Shown here piece after piece: positions 36,860-47,130 of a DNA stretch of 52,730 bases. The stretch is from CAVQBP01 sp964448105. Its GTDB lineage: Bacteria; Bacteroidota; Ignavibacteria; Ignavibacteriales; Ignavibacteriaceae. The translations under genes were made by a program, and so were the position numbers. The stretch is from NCBI GenBank assembly GCA_964448105.1, contig CAYUVK010000024.1:1-52730 (forward strand). The letters run 5' to 3'. The notes under the pieces were generated by a model. That model searched no databases and was not told where the DNA came from. It was given only the letters and a program-made list of their open reading frames with translations. Positions within the stretch are counted from its first letter, which is position 1; each line of letters starts with the position of its first letter.

Positions 36860-39800
36860 GTGAATAACGAAGAAAATAAGAAAATAAAAAAGAAACGGAC
36901 TCTGCTTCAGAGGATTGTAAATATATTTTTATATACCTGTATATTTATATTCATTCTTCTGATAATTGCTTTTGGGTTCAGTCAAACATCAACATTCCGA
37001 AATTATTTAAAAGACTTTGTAGTGGAACAGGCTGATTCTGCTATGAACGGCAACCTCCATATCGGTAAGATTGAAGGTACAATATTTACATCCCTGATTT
37101 TAAGAAATACAGTGTTAAATATGGGAAATGATACGTTGCTGAATGCAGGCACGATTTCCCTAAAAGCTAGTCCTCTTCATCTTTTATTTAAAAGTATATA
37201 TGTTAGGAGTTTTGAAATAAGAAATGCCAAGGTCTCATTCATAAAGGATAGCAATGGTGAGCTAAATTTTTCCAGGTTATTCCCGCCTTCAAAACAAAAA
37301 GATACTACTAAATCTTCTTTCCCTTTTACCATTCAATTAGCAAAATTACAATTGTTAAATGTAAATTTTTCAATGCAGAATTATGACACAGACAGCAAGA
37401 GAAGAATTTATGACGGTTTAAATATCAATGATTTAAGGGTAAACAAAATTAACCTTTCGTTAAGTGCTTTTGCCGATTTAAATAAACATGATTTTAATAT
37501 CGAAATTAATAAACTAAACGCTTCACCAAATATTTCTCATTTCTTTTTGGATAATTTAAAAGGAAATTTTCTGGTAAATGAAAAAGGAATGGAAGTAAAT
37601 GATCTTAATGTTGTAACAAATAAATCGAGATTTCAAATAAATTCGAAAGTAGATAAATTTAATCCGTTTGATTCTACATCAAGTTTTAACACGGCGGATA
37701 TTAACTTAGACCTTCATGCCGATTCAGTAAATTTCTCGGACCTGACTGCATTTATTCCTCCACTTAATATTCTCAAGGGCAAAGTTGCCGTAAAAGTAAA
37801 AACATCAGGCAGTCTGCATAAGTTGAATATTGATTTATTGGAAGTTCAATATGACAGCACCCGGCTAAATGCAAAAGGGAATATAAGAAGTTTGGATGAC
37901 CCTGATGATATGTATATAACTACTGCATTTTATAATTCATATGTTAATCAATCCGATGTTAATAAACTTTTACCTTCCATACATGTTCCAACATATCCGG
38001 AACTTGGCTTATTAAAATTTGATACTCTTATTTACAAAGGCAGGCCGGTTGATTTCAATTCAAATTTTTATTTGAAAACAAAAAAAGGTGATCTAGCGGT
38101 AAATGCAAATTTAAATGTTGCAAGCGCACTGCTTCAATACGATGTAAGATTTAGAACTGTAAATTTTGATATTTCGCCCTTCGCCGGTATAAATACAAAT
38201 TTAAACTCTCGCGGAAGAATAAAGGGAGAGGGAACATCACCTCAAAATTTGAATGCAAATTTTTATTACAATGCTAATGGTTCAATTGTTAAAGGGAATA
38301 AGATAGATACATTAAGATTAAGAGTTTCAGCAAAATCTCAAAATATTAATTATAGATTACGAGCTTCATCCGATACCATGAAAGCTTTACTCTCGGGCAA
38401 TTTTGATTTTACAAATCTTACGCCGTCATATAAAATAATGGGAGATATAGAAGATTTCAATATTGCCAAATTGTCTGCTGATACAACATTTAATACTAGC
38501 CTTAACTTCAGTATAAATGCAGAAGGTGAAAATTTTGAACTTGATAAGATGAATCTTTTCCTAAACATGAAACTCTATAATTCTTTTATAAATAATATTC
38601 ACATTGACAGCACAAGGGCAATTGTTGATTTAAGAAGCAATGATAATGGCCAGAGAATTGTAAACATAATTTCCGATCTGGCAGATATTACCCTTGACGG
38701 TAATTTTTCGATTAACCAGGTTGTCAGCTTATTTAGTGCTGAGGCAGATTTAATATCTACTTCCATAAAAAATAAAATGGAAGAAATTTTTCCCTCTTCA
38801 CAAAACGGAAATATAGAACCGAATTACTTGGCAAATAAAAATCTGTTTGCAGCAATAGATTCTTCAACCAATGTCCAGTACCTGGTTGACTTAAAGAATT
38901 TTGAGCTGATATCATTATTATTAGGTAATAACCAGCTTGAAGTTGATGGAGAACTTAGCGGAGAAATAAAAAATAACAAAGACAGCGTAGAGGTTTCTTT
39001 AAAGTCACGGCTGGATTATGTGAAATTTTGGGGAAAGCAAAAAGTGTTCTTCCTTTCTAATTTAAATTTGAATTTCAATCTAAAAAATTCTTTTAATGCT
39101 AATTCTTTTTCAGATTTATATACTGATTTACATGTTAAGACAGATAGGATTTTTACCGGGAGTGATATTAAAGATTTGGCTGTTGATTTTGATTTGACAA
39201 ATAACAAGGCTAAGCTTTACCTGTCAACAAACTTGGAAAATTATGCCTCTGCAAAACTTTCCGGAAATTTGGACTTATCGGGAAAAAGTTTAAACCTTTT
39301 ACTCGATACTTTGAATCTAAGATATAATCAATTTAGTCTTATAAATAAAAAAATTATAAATCTCACATATATGAATGATAGTATTGGTGTTAAAGATTTT
39401 ATTTTGGATCGTCAAGACGGAATTGGTGAGATTGAAATAAACGGCACACTTTTGCAAACAGGAAGTCAGGATTTGAAAATTTTATTGAAAAATTTTAGAG
39501 GAAAAGATCTTAGTAAAAATTTACTGGAACTTGAAGCGGGAAATACTTTGTTAGGAAGCATTAATCTTAATGCCGGTGTAACAGGTAACTTTGAAAATCC
39601 TTTAGTTGATGCAAAAGTTGATATAGATAGTGTTACTTATAAAAACAAAAACCTGGGTGCTCTGAAAGGGAACTTTAATTATAAAGAAAAAAATCTATCT
39701 GTAGATTTAAGATTTATTGACTCTTTGGAGAATTATAATAATCCCCAGTTGTTGATTACGGGATCAGTACCAGTTGATTTAGGGTTAACAAGTGAAGAAA

Positions 39801-41353
39801 GTTCATCGAAAAGTGGACTTAATAGTGCACCAATAAACCTTAAATTAATAGCTGATAATTTTAATTTAGCATCTTTCGGAAATGTATTACCGTATGTAAG
39901 GGAATTAAAGGGAATCTTAACAGGGAAACTAAATGTTTCAGGTAAATATAATAATATTGATCCTGAAGGAACCCTTTCACTAAAAAACATGGCATTTATT
40001 GCCGATGCTAATAATTTAGAATACAATGCAGGATTGAAAGTTAACGTTACAAAAGGCTCTCTTTCAATCGATAGTCTATTGATTGAAAATAGTAAGGGAA
40101 CTCAAAACGGCGGCAGAATGACAGGAAGCGGAAAAGCTGTTCTAGATAATCTTGATATTAAATCTTCTCAATTTGCTCTTAACGGCAAGTTAAAAGTATT
40201 GAGTGAAACCTCTAAAAGTGTAAGTCCTTCTGTCTATGGTGATCTTGTCATCGCAACTAATGGTAATATAGAATTTACTATGGATAACAACGGTGCTTTA
40301 TTACAAGCACCTATTACTATAACCGATGCGAATCTTACTTTTCCACCGACCCAGAGTGCTTATCAAAATAACCTGCAAGGTTATATTTATAAATATGTGC
40401 AGGATACTCCTGAAAAGGCCGGGCAAGATATTGATTTCGAAAGTCTTGTTAAACTTTCACAGGAAAGAGGCAAAAATAATGCAAATAATTCTTTAACCGG
40501 ATTTAAGTTTGATTACAAAATTGATGTTGAAGTTGAGAAAGAAGCAAAAATCATTTTTATAATTTCAAAAGAATTGAACCAGAAGTTAACTGCGGTTTTA
40601 AGCGGGAATTTTCAATATGAAAAAACCGGGGGCACACCAAATGCCCAGGGTGAGCTAAAGCTTCTTGAAGGTTCAAATCTGCAGTTCTTTAGAACTCTTA
40701 CTGCCGATGGTTCAATAAGATTTGAGAGTGAACTGGATAATCCTTACCTTGATATTACTGCAACTTATTCGGATTATTATTATCCTCCCGATTCATCTTC
40801 CCAGGAACAGAAAGTAGCAGTAAAAATAAAAATTCAAGGTCCATTAAAAGAATTGGATAGAAATTTTATTCAAGAAAAAAATAATGTTGCTGTTTATGTA
40901 GGACAAACTGCTATAGACAATGATGAACCCTCACCACAGTATGATGCATCTGATGCAGTATTATTTATAATTGCCGGAAGATTTGTAAATCAAAGTTCAA
41001 GTACTAATACAAACGGTACTCCTTTAGCTGCTAGTGCTTCAACTTCTCTAGCAGGTTCTATTTTAGGAGGGTTTTTGAATTCTTATCTCGGTGATTATGT
41101 TAGAAGTATTCAGCTTAGGAAAGTTGGTTCGCAAACAAAAGTAAACCTTGTAGGAAGGGTTAAAGATTTCAGATATTCAATTGGTGGTTCTACGGACGTA
41201 TTCCAGGATCTGAGCCAGGCAAATGTCATGATTGAATACCCGATTTTTAAAAGCCTTTTGGTTCGATTGGAAAGAAAAGAAGCTTTAAGACAAACCGGTA
41301 TTCAAACCGAAATGATTAATGAGCTTGGATTAAAATATAAATTCGAATTCTAA
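36860..41353 (+). CDS. tamB: TamB-like translocation/assembly protein (DUF490, AsmA-like)
   Basis: A 1497-residue protein with one N-terminal membrane helix (about 16-45), then a very long periplasmic part made of repeating beta strands. These include the AsmA-like patterns LKLDLLNVNF and IRGKGT-type turns with many D-N-S repeats. The last ~350 residues form the DUF490/TamB_C domain (GGFLNSYLGDYVRS, VNLVGRVKDFRYSIGG, ending LGLKYKFEF with an aromatic end). Such proteins bridge the inner and outer membranes and help transport lipids or insert outer-membrane proteins. The start is GTG; there is no ATG between the in-frame stop at 36830 and this codon. rnr follows after 18 bases. Confidence 0.85.
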   Translation: MNNEENKKIKKKRTLLQRIVNIFLYTCIFIFILLIIAFGFSQTSTFRNYLKDFVVEQADSAMNGNLHIGKIEGTIFTSLILRNTVLNMGNDTLLNAGTISLKASPLHLLFKSIYVRSFEIRNAKVSFIKDSNGELNFSRLFPPSKQKDTTKSSFPFTIQLAKLQLLNVNFSMQNYDTDSKRRIYDGLNINDLRVNKINLSLSAFADLNKHDFNIEINKLNASPNISHFFLDNLKGNFLVNEKGMEVNDLNVVTNKSRFQINSKVDKFNPFDSTSSFNTADINLDLHADSVNFSDLTAFIPPLNILKGKVAVKVKTSGSLHKLNIDLLEVQYDSTRLNAKGNIRSLDDPDDMYITTAFYNSYVNQSDVNKLLPSIHVPTYPELGLLKFDTLIYKGRPVDFNSNFYLKTKKGDLAVNANLNVASALLQYDVRFRTVNFDISPFAGINTNLNSRGRIKGEGTSPQNLNANFYYNANGSIVKGNKIDTLRLRVSAKSQNINYRLRASSDTMKALLSGNFDFTNLTPSYKIMGDIEDFNIAKLSADTTFNTSLNFSINAEGENFELDKMNLFLNMKLYNSFINNIHIDSTRAIVDLRSNDNGQRIVNIISDLADITLDGNFSINQVVSLFSAEADLISTSIKNKMEEIFPSSQNGNIEPNYLANKNLFAAIDSSTNVQYLVDLKNFELISLLLGNNQLEVDGELSGEIKNNKDSVEVSLKSRLDYVKFWGKQKVFFLSNLNLNFNLKNSFNANSFSDLYTDLHVKTDRIFTGSDIKDLAVDFDLTNNKAKLYLSTNLENYASAKLSGNLDLSGKSLNLLLDTLNLRYNQFSLINKKIINLTYMNDSIGVKDFILDRQDGIGEIEINGTLLQTGSQDLKILLKNFRGKDLSKNLLELEAGNTLLGSINLNAGVTGNFENPLVDAKVDIDSVTYKNKNLGALKGNFNYKEKNLSVDLRFIDSLENYNNPQLLITGSVPVDLGLTSEESSSKSGLNSAPINLKLIADNFNLASFGNVLPYVRELKGILTGKLNVSGKYNNIDPEGTLSLKNMAFIADANNLEYNAGLKVNVTKGSLSIDSLLIENSKGTQNGGRMTGSGKAVLDNLDIKSSQFALNGKLKVLSETSKSVSPSVYGDLVIATNGNIEFTMDNNGALLQAPITITDANLTFPPTQSAYQNNLQGYIYKYVQDTPEKAGQDIDFESLVKLSQERGKNNANNSLTGFKFDYKIDVEVEKEAKIIFIISKELNQKLTAVLSGNFQYEKTGGTPNAQGELKLLEGSNLQFFRTLTADGSIRFESELDNPYLDITATYSDYYYPPDSSSQEQKVAVKIKIQGPLKELDRNFIQEKNNVAVYVGQTAIDNDEPSPQYDASDAVLFIIAGRFVNQSSSTNTNGTPLAASASTSLAGSILGGFLNSYLGDYVRSIQLRKVGSQTKVNLVGRVKDFRYSIGGSTDVFQDLSQANVMIEYPIFKSLLVRLERKEALRQTGIQTEMINELGLKYKFEF

Positions 41354-41371
41354 TTTATTTGATTTTAGCAA

Positions 41372-43489
41372 ATGAAGAAAAAAGTTATTTCATTCTTTAA
41401 GAAAAACCCGGGCAGGGGATTTAAACCAAAAGAGATCTCCCAAAGACTAAATTTAAATGCCGGCCACGAATTTAGTGCCCTTAAATCAGTTCTGCATAAT
41501 TTATATGAAGAGCAATTTATAACCAAAACCGGGAAAAAATATAAATTGAATAATATTCCTAGCCTTAACAAAGTTACTGGTGTATTGGAAATAAACCAAG
41601 GCGGGTTTGGATTTGTTGTAGTTAAAAATTTAAAAATTGGAGATGTCTTTATTGCTGCTAGAAATTTAGGTACCGCATTTAATGGTGATACTGTTGAAGT
41701 TGCTTTGTTTGCAAAACAAAAAGGAAAAAATATTGAGGGACAGGTTATTAATGTTATAAAAAGGAAAAGGGAAGAAATTATTGGCATACTTGAACACTCT
41801 CACAATTTTTATTTTATAAAACCCGATGATCCTAGTTTCCCGAGGGATATTTATGTTGACAGTGATAATCTAAAGGGAGCGAAAATTGGTGATAAAGTAA
41901 TTGCGGGGAATGTTCAATGGGATTCTTCTATGTTAAACCCTGAAGGAGAAATAATTGAAATAATCGGAAAAGCAGGTTCACAGGATGCGGAGATTGTTTC
42001 TATTGCAAAGGAATTTAATCTCCCTTATAAGTTTCCGGCTAAAGTAACTGATGAATCCGAAAAAGTTGAAACTTTAATAGATGCAGAAGAAATTAAAAAA
42101 AGAATTGATTATAGGAGTAAAAATGTTTTTACAATAGATCCAATCGATGCGAAAGATTTTGATGATGCATTATCGATTGAAAAACTAGAAAATGAAAATT
42201 TTTCAATTGGTATCCACATTGCAGATGTGGGACATTATGTAAAAAAAGAAACTAATATAGATAAAGAAGCATTAAAAAGGGGGAACAGTGTTTATTTAGT
42301 CGGCAAAGTTATCTCGATGCTTCCCGAAAGAATATCCAATTTTATTTGTTCGCTTGTACCTAACCAGGATAGGTTAACTTATTCAGTGATAGCCGAGTTA
42401 ACACAAAGAGGCAAGCTGGTTAAATATGAAATAAAAAAATCTGTTATTAATAGTAAAAGAAGATTTAATTATGATGAAGTACAAGAAATAATAGATAAAG
42501 GAGCGGGGGATCTTTATAACGAAATAAATGAATTAAATAATCTGGCGCAAACATTAAGAAAAAAAAGACTTCGTGAAGGAAGCATCGAATTCTATACTCC
42601 TGAAATTAAGTTTGAATTAGATGAAGATGGTAAACCCGTTGCTGTTCATAAAAAAGAATTAAAACAAAGTAATATGCTTGTTGAAGAATTTATGTTACTG
42701 GCAAATAAAATATGTGCAAAACATGTAGGACTCCCGCAAAAAAGGAATGAAAGACCTTTTATTTACAGGGTACACGATCTGCCAGACCAGGAAAAAATTC
42801 AGGAGTTTTCTAAATTTGTGAAATCATTGGGATATACTTTTGATCCAAACAGTTCATCAAAATCGAATCAGCTTCAATTATTAATACAACAAGTTAGAGG
42901 AAAAGAAGAAGAGGATTTAATTAATGAACTTGCTATTAGGTCCATGGCAAAAGCGATCTATTCAGTAAATAATATAGGGCACTATGGTTTGGGTTTTAAA
43001 TATTACACTCATTTTACTTCCCCTATTAGAAGATATTCCGATTTGATAGTTCATAGGCTGCTGCATCAGTATATTGATAATACAAACGGCACTATTTATT
43101 CTTATAATACACTGGAAGATATAAGTGACCATATTTCGCAAACAGAAAGATCTGCCATTGAGGCAGAAAGATTATCGGTTAAATTAAAGCAGATTGAATA
43201 TTTGAAAGATCATATTGGCGAAGAATTTAATGCAATAATATCCGGGATTACACATTTTGGCATTTTTGTTAAAATAATTGATAATCTTGCCGAAGGTTTA
43301 ATTAGGCTTAGAGATCTAGAGGGAGATTTTTACGTTTACGATGAAAAAAAATATTCGTTAATTGGGAGAAAATCAAAAAAACAATTTCGTCTTGGCGATA
43401 AAGTTCAGGTTCAGCTTATCCGTGTTGACCAGGAAAAAAGTGAATTAGATTTTATAATAGTAGAAAAACAAAATAGATTTATAAATTAG
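41372..43489 (+). CDS. rnr: Ribonuclease R
   Basis: A 705-residue processive 3'-to-5' exoribonuclease for structured RNA. An N-terminal winged helix (about 1-58, FKPKEISQRLNLN) is followed by cold-shock domains (about 60-215), the RNB catalytic domain (from about 240, with the metal site TIDPIDAKDFDDALSIE) and the S1 domain (about 620-700, ISGITHFGIFVKII). It lacks the lysine-rich tail of E. coli RNase R, so it is shorter. It sits between TamB and the peptidase-barrel genes with gaps of 18 and 9 bases, so it shares their transcript. I see no reason in the sequence for that company. Confidence 0.96.
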   Translation: MKKKVISFFKKNPGRGFKPKEISQRLNLNAGHEFSALKSVLHNLYEEQFITKTGKKYKLNNIPSLNKVTGVLEINQGGFGFVVVKNLKIGDVFIAARNLGTAFNGDTVEVALFAKQKGKNIEGQVINVIKRKREEIIGILEHSHNFYFIKPDDPSFPRDIYVDSDNLKGAKIGDKVIAGNVQWDSSMLNPEGEIIEIIGKAGSQDAEIVSIAKEFNLPYKFPAKVTDESEKVETLIDAEEIKKRIDYRSKNVFTIDPIDAKDFDDALSIEKLENENFSIGIHIADVGHYVKKETNIDKEALKRGNSVYLVGKVISMLPERISNFICSLVPNQDRLTYSVIAELTQRGKLVKYEIKKSVINSKRRFNYDEVQEIIDKGAGDLYNEINELNNLAQTLRKKRLREGSIEFYTPEIKFELDEDGKPVAVHKKELKQSNMLVEEFMLLANKICAKHVGLPQKRNERPFIYRVHDLPDQEKIQEFSKFVKSLGYTFDPNSSSKSNQLQLLIQQVRGKEEEDLINELAIRSMAKAIYSVNNIGHYGLGFKYYTHFTSPIRRYSDLIVHRLLHQYIDNTNGTIYSYNTLEDISDHISQTERSAIEAERLSVKLKQIEYLKDHIGEEFNAIISGITHFGIFVKIIDNLAEGLIRLRDLEGDFYVYDEKKYSLIGRKSKKQFRLGDKVQVQLIRVDQEKSELDFIIVEKQNRFIN

Positions 43490-43498
43490 AGTTAAAAA

Positions 43499-46400
43499 AT
43501 GAAAAATTTTTTACTTAAAGCTTTTCTAATCCTTTTTGTAACTCAGCCGTTTCTTTTCTGTCAGTTTGGACAGAATAAAGTCCAGTATAAAAATTTAACA
43601 TGGTATTACATACAAACAGATCATTTCGATATTTTCTTCAGTAAAAAGGGGGAAAACCTTGCTGAATTTACAGCGAAAGAAGCGGAAAAAGATCTAAAAT
43701 CGATTCAGAAAAGTTTTAATTATAAAATCAATAACAGGATTCCTATTATTGTTTATAACTCAACAAATGATTTCCAGGAAACTAATATTACAGATCAATA
43801 TTTAAGTGAAGGTATTGAAGGTTTTACGGAATTATTTAAAAATAGGGTTGTGGTCCAGTTTATGGGTTCATATAAAGAATTCCAGCATTTGATACATCAC
43901 GAACTTACACATGGTGTTATAAACGATATGTTTTTTGGCGGTTCTATTCAAAATATTATTTCAAATAATATTAATATAAATATTCCTGCCTGGTTCAATG
44001 AAGGAATGGCTGAATATCAATCTCTCGGATGGGATATTAATACGGATATGTTCATTCGCGATGCTATTATTTCGGAATATCTCCCGGATATTAATCAATT
44101 AAACGGTTATATGGCCTATAGAGGCGGCGAAGCTGTGTGGCACTATATTGCGGATAAATACGGCAAAGAAAAAATAGGGGAAATTATCAACAAGCTTAAA
44201 GAAACCGGGAGTGTTGAAGCAGCTTTCAAAGGTTCTCTTGGGCTTTCACTCGAAGAATTTAGTGAAAGATGGAAAAAAGAAATTAAAAAAACTTATTGGC
44301 CGGATATAGCGGATAGAAAAGATCCCGAAGAATATGCAAAAAGATTAACCGATCCCAAAAAAGATGATGGTTTCTATAACACCAGCCCCGCTATTTCTCC
44401 ACAAGGTGATAAGATTGCATTCATCTCAAATAGAGATACTTATTTTGATGTTTTCATAATGAATGCTATCGATGGAAAAATTATCAAAAAATTAGTTAAA
44501 GGGAATAGAACTGCGGATTTTGAACAATTAAATGTTGTTACGCCTGGTTTGTCCTGGTCCCCGGATGAATCTAAAATTGCTCTAACAGCAAAGAGTGATG
44601 GTTACGATGTAATTTATGTTATTGATGTGGAATCTGAAGAGAAAGAAACTTTGCCGGTAAGGCTAGACGGCATAAAAAGAGTGGCATGGTCTCCGGACGG
44701 TAAATATTTGGCGTTTGTCGGTCACACACCTGTTCAGTCCGATATTTATATTTATAATCTTGAATCAAAAAAATTAATTAATCTAACGGATGACATTTTT
44801 ACAGATGATGATCCTGCCTGGTCTAATGATAGTAAAAAAGTATTTTTTTCATCCGATAGAAGAAATTATTTAAATACAACTGCACTGCCTGATTCATTTA
44901 AAATTTATAAATATAATTTTAATCAAACCGATATTTATTCAATAAATATTAACAACAAAGAAATCACCCGGATTACCGATATGCCTAAAAGTGATGAGAG
45001 TTCCCCGGTATGTGGTCCCGATGGAAAAGAAATTCTTTTTGTTTCTGACTTAAACGGTATAACAAACATTTACAAGAAAAGGATTGTTTTAAATGATTCT
45101 GATTCCGTTGTATCGGTTGCAGATATTAAACCGGTTCCAATTACAAATTCATTAACGGGAATCTCGCAGCTCTCAGCCTCAAAAGATGGATTAAAACTGG
45201 TTTTTGCTACTCTATATGAAGGTGCATATAATCTTTTTTTAATGAATAATCCTTTTGAACCCAAAACAGATAAGATTACTCTCCAGCCCACTGTTTATAT
45301 TGCTGAATTAAGGGAAAAAGAATCCCGGAAAAAAGAGAAGGAAAATTTAACCGGAAATAATTTATCGATTGATTCTACAAGAGTAAATTCTTTTGCTTTT
45401 TATACAGGCAGTTACGTTGATACATCCAAAACTTACGGCGATTCTATAAAAATAGATTTTGGCAATTATGTTTTTGGCAATAATACAAATATTAAAACTG
45501 ATACAAGTAACGCCTCAAAATTTACATTGGCGGATAAACTTGATGCCGAAGGTAATTACAAGGTAAACAGATATAAAATAACTTTTTCACCCGATATAAT
45601 TTATGCGAATGCAGGATATAGTTCACTATATGGATTACTTGGCACTACAGTCTTTTCATTTAGTGATGTTTTAGGAAATTACAGATTAATTGGAGTAACC
45701 AGTCTTCAAATAGATTTAAAAAATAGTGATTACGGTTTAGCTTATTATTATTTGGCTAATAGACTTAATTATGGTATTGAAGGATTCCATACAGCCCGGT
45801 TTGTAATTCTTTCCAGGGGTTTTGGCGCTGCTCTATATCGTTTCAGAGATTTTGGCTTTGTGGGATCATTAAGCTATCCTTTAAATAAATTTTATAGAAT
45901 TGAAGGAGGTTTAAGCTGGCTTAATATTTTAGAGGAAAACCTTGACAACCCTGCGGAGCCTTCTGATAAAGTTTCTTATGTTATACCTTCAGTCAGTTTA
46001 ATCCATGATAATAGTCTTTGGGGTTTTACTGCACCAATTGACGGTACGAGATATAGATTTGATGTCCTTGGTAACCCGGGATTTTTTCAAAAAAACTTAG
46101 ACTTTTATTCTGTCCTCGGAGACTATAGAACTTACTTCAGGTTTTGGGATTATTATTCTTTTGCTTTTAGATTATCCGGTGGATACTCGGGTGGCTCCAC
46201 CCCGCAGAGATTTTTCATCGGTGGTATTGAAAATTGGATTAATAGGAGATTTGCAACTGGTGATATACCCCTGGAGTCAGCATCTGATTTTGCTTTCTTA
46301 ACACCTGTTCTTCCTTTAAGAGGATACGATTATGCACAGGAAATAGGAACGAAATACGGCTTGTTAAATCTTGAATTAAGATTTCCATTAATTAGATATT

Positions 46401-46672
46401 TGGTAACAGGTCCTCTTCCGATATTATTCAGCAATATTTTCGGTGCTGCATTTATTGATATGGGAGCTGCATGGAATAGTAACAAACAGCTAAGGTTTTT
46501 TGAAAGAAGCTCGGATGGGGGTGTAATATCAAAAGATTTATTAATAGGAACCGGTTTTGGTGCCAGAATATTTTTATTCTACTTTTTAATGAGATTCGAT
46601 GTAGCGTGGGCTTATAATGTAAAGCATTTTTCAACTCCTAAATTCTATTTTTCACTTGGATATGATTTTTAA
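43499..46672 (+). CDS. Fusion of metallopeptidase-like domain, TolB-type beta-propeller and outer-membrane barrel
   Basis: A 1057-residue exported protein (signal peptide ends near FLFCQ). Domain 1 (about 30-270) has the gluzincin set HELTH (134-138) and Glu168 in NEGMAEY, so it should be zinc-dependent. Domain 2 (about 285-590) holds repeats of the PD40 type, such as SPAISPQGDKIAFISNRD, LSWSPDESKIALTAKSDG and VAWSPDGKYLAFVGH, forming a beta-propeller. Domain 3 (about 680-1057) is a BamA-like barrel (NRRFATGDIPLESASDF, LRGYDYAQEIGTKYGLLNLELRFPL) ending YFSLGYDF, the outer-membrane signal. The domain order is read directly; the function is unknown. It follows rnr by 9 bases and TamB one gene earlier. 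A hairpin terminator follows. Confidence 0.88.
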   Translation: MKNFLLKAFLILFVTQPFLFCQFGQNKVQYKNLTWYYIQTDHFDIFFSKKGENLAEFTAKEAEKDLKSIQKSFNYKINNRIPIIVYNSTNDFQETNITDQYLSEGIEGFTELFKNRVVVQFMGSYKEFQHLIHHELTHGVINDMFFGGSIQNIISNNININIPAWFNEGMAEYQSLGWDINTDMFIRDAIISEYLPDINQLNGYMAYRGGEAVWHYIADKYGKEKIGEIINKLKETGSVEAAFKGSLGLSLEEFSERWKKEIKKTYWPDIADRKDPEEYAKRLTDPKKDDGFYNTSPAISPQGDKIAFISNRDTYFDVFIMNAIDGKIIKKLVKGNRTADFEQLNVVTPGLSWSPDESKIALTAKSDGYDVIYVIDVESEEKETLPVRLDGIKRVAWSPDGKYLAFVGHTPVQSDIYIYNLESKKLINLTDDIFTDDDPAWSNDSKKVFFSSDRRNYLNTTALPDSFKIYKYNFNQTDIYSININNKEITRITDMPKSDESSPVCGPDGKEILFVSDLNGITNIYKKRIVLNDSDSVVSVADIKPVPITNSLTGISQLSASKDGLKLVFATLYEGAYNLFLMNNPFEPKTDKITLQPTVYIAELREKESRKKEKENLTGNNLSIDSTRVNSFAFYTGSYVDTSKTYGDSIKIDFGNYVFGNNTNIKTDTSNASKFTLADKLDAEGNYKVNRYKITFSPDIIYANAGYSSLYGLLGTTVFSFSDVLGNYRLIGVTSLQIDLKNSDYGLAYYYLANRLNYGIEGFHTARFVILSRGFGAALYRFRDFGFVGSLSYPLNKFYRIEGGLSWLNILEENLDNPAEPSDKVSYVIPSVSLIHDNSLWGFTAPIDGTRYRFDVLGNPGFFQKNLDFYSVLGDYRTYFRFWDYYSFAFRLSGGYSGGSTPQRFFIGGIENWINRRFATGDIPLESASDFAFLTPVLPLRGYDYAQEIGTKYGLLNLELRFPLIRYLVTGPLPILFSNIFGAAFIDMGAAWNSNKQLRFFERSSDGGVISKDLLIGTGFGARIFLFYFLMRFDVAWAYNVKHFSTPKFYFSLGYDF

Positions 46673-46686
46673 CATTTAAATAAGGA

Positions 46687-46712
46687 AAGCTGTCTGTTAA
46701 ATAAGACAGCTT
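46687..46712. terminator. Hairpin terminator between convergent genes
   Basis: AAGCTGTCT (46687-46695) and AGACAGCTT (46704-46712) form a perfect 9-base stem with an 8-base loop, followed on the plus strand by CTTTC and then an AT-rich stretch. It lies 15 bases after the peptidase-barrel gene and before the stop of the opposing FmdB gene, so it may serve both. Confidence 0.65.
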
Positions 46713-46746
46713 CTTTCGAAATTATAATTTATGATTTATTTAATAA

Positions 46747-47016
46747 TTAATTAGATTTTTTCTCTGACTTTGGTACTGATTTTTCCCCGGTTTTACCAGT
46801 TTTTTCACTAACTTTTTTTGCATCTTTTTTAGGTTGATTTTTATAATCGGTTTGATAAAATCCGCTTCCTTTGAATATAGGGCCTGCCCCAGGTCCGATT
46901 AATCTTACGACTTCACCTTTACATTTGGGACAAATTTTAGCGGGGTCGGCAGTCATTGTTTGAAATAATTCAAATTGGTAACCGCAGTTTTTACATTTAT
47001 AATCATATGTAGGCAT
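46747..47016 (-). CDS. FmdB family zinc-ribbon protein
   Basis: An 89-residue protein that begins MPTYDYKCKNCGYQFELFQT, the FmdB/Zn-ribbon regulatory domain. The four zinc ligands are Cys8, Cys11, Cys29 and Cys32 (CxxC twice). The tail is rich in Lys, Glu and Ser and has no set fold. Members are thought to be small regulators, but a general role is not established. A strong AAGGAGA lies 6 bases before the ATG. It diverges from the next gene across 114 bases. Confidence 0.92.
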   Translation of the reverse strand: MPTYDYKCKNCGYQFELFQTMTADPAKICPKCKGEVVRLIGPGAGPIFKGSGFYQTDYKNQPKKDAKKVSEKTGKTGEKSVPKSEKKSN

Positions 47017-47130
47017 TTTAATCTCCTTAAATTAATAGGGCAAAACATAATGAAAAAAAACTTTTTTTTCTATAAATTAAATCAACCATATTAAATCTAT
47101 TATTGTGCCAATATTTAAAGCAGTAAAATT

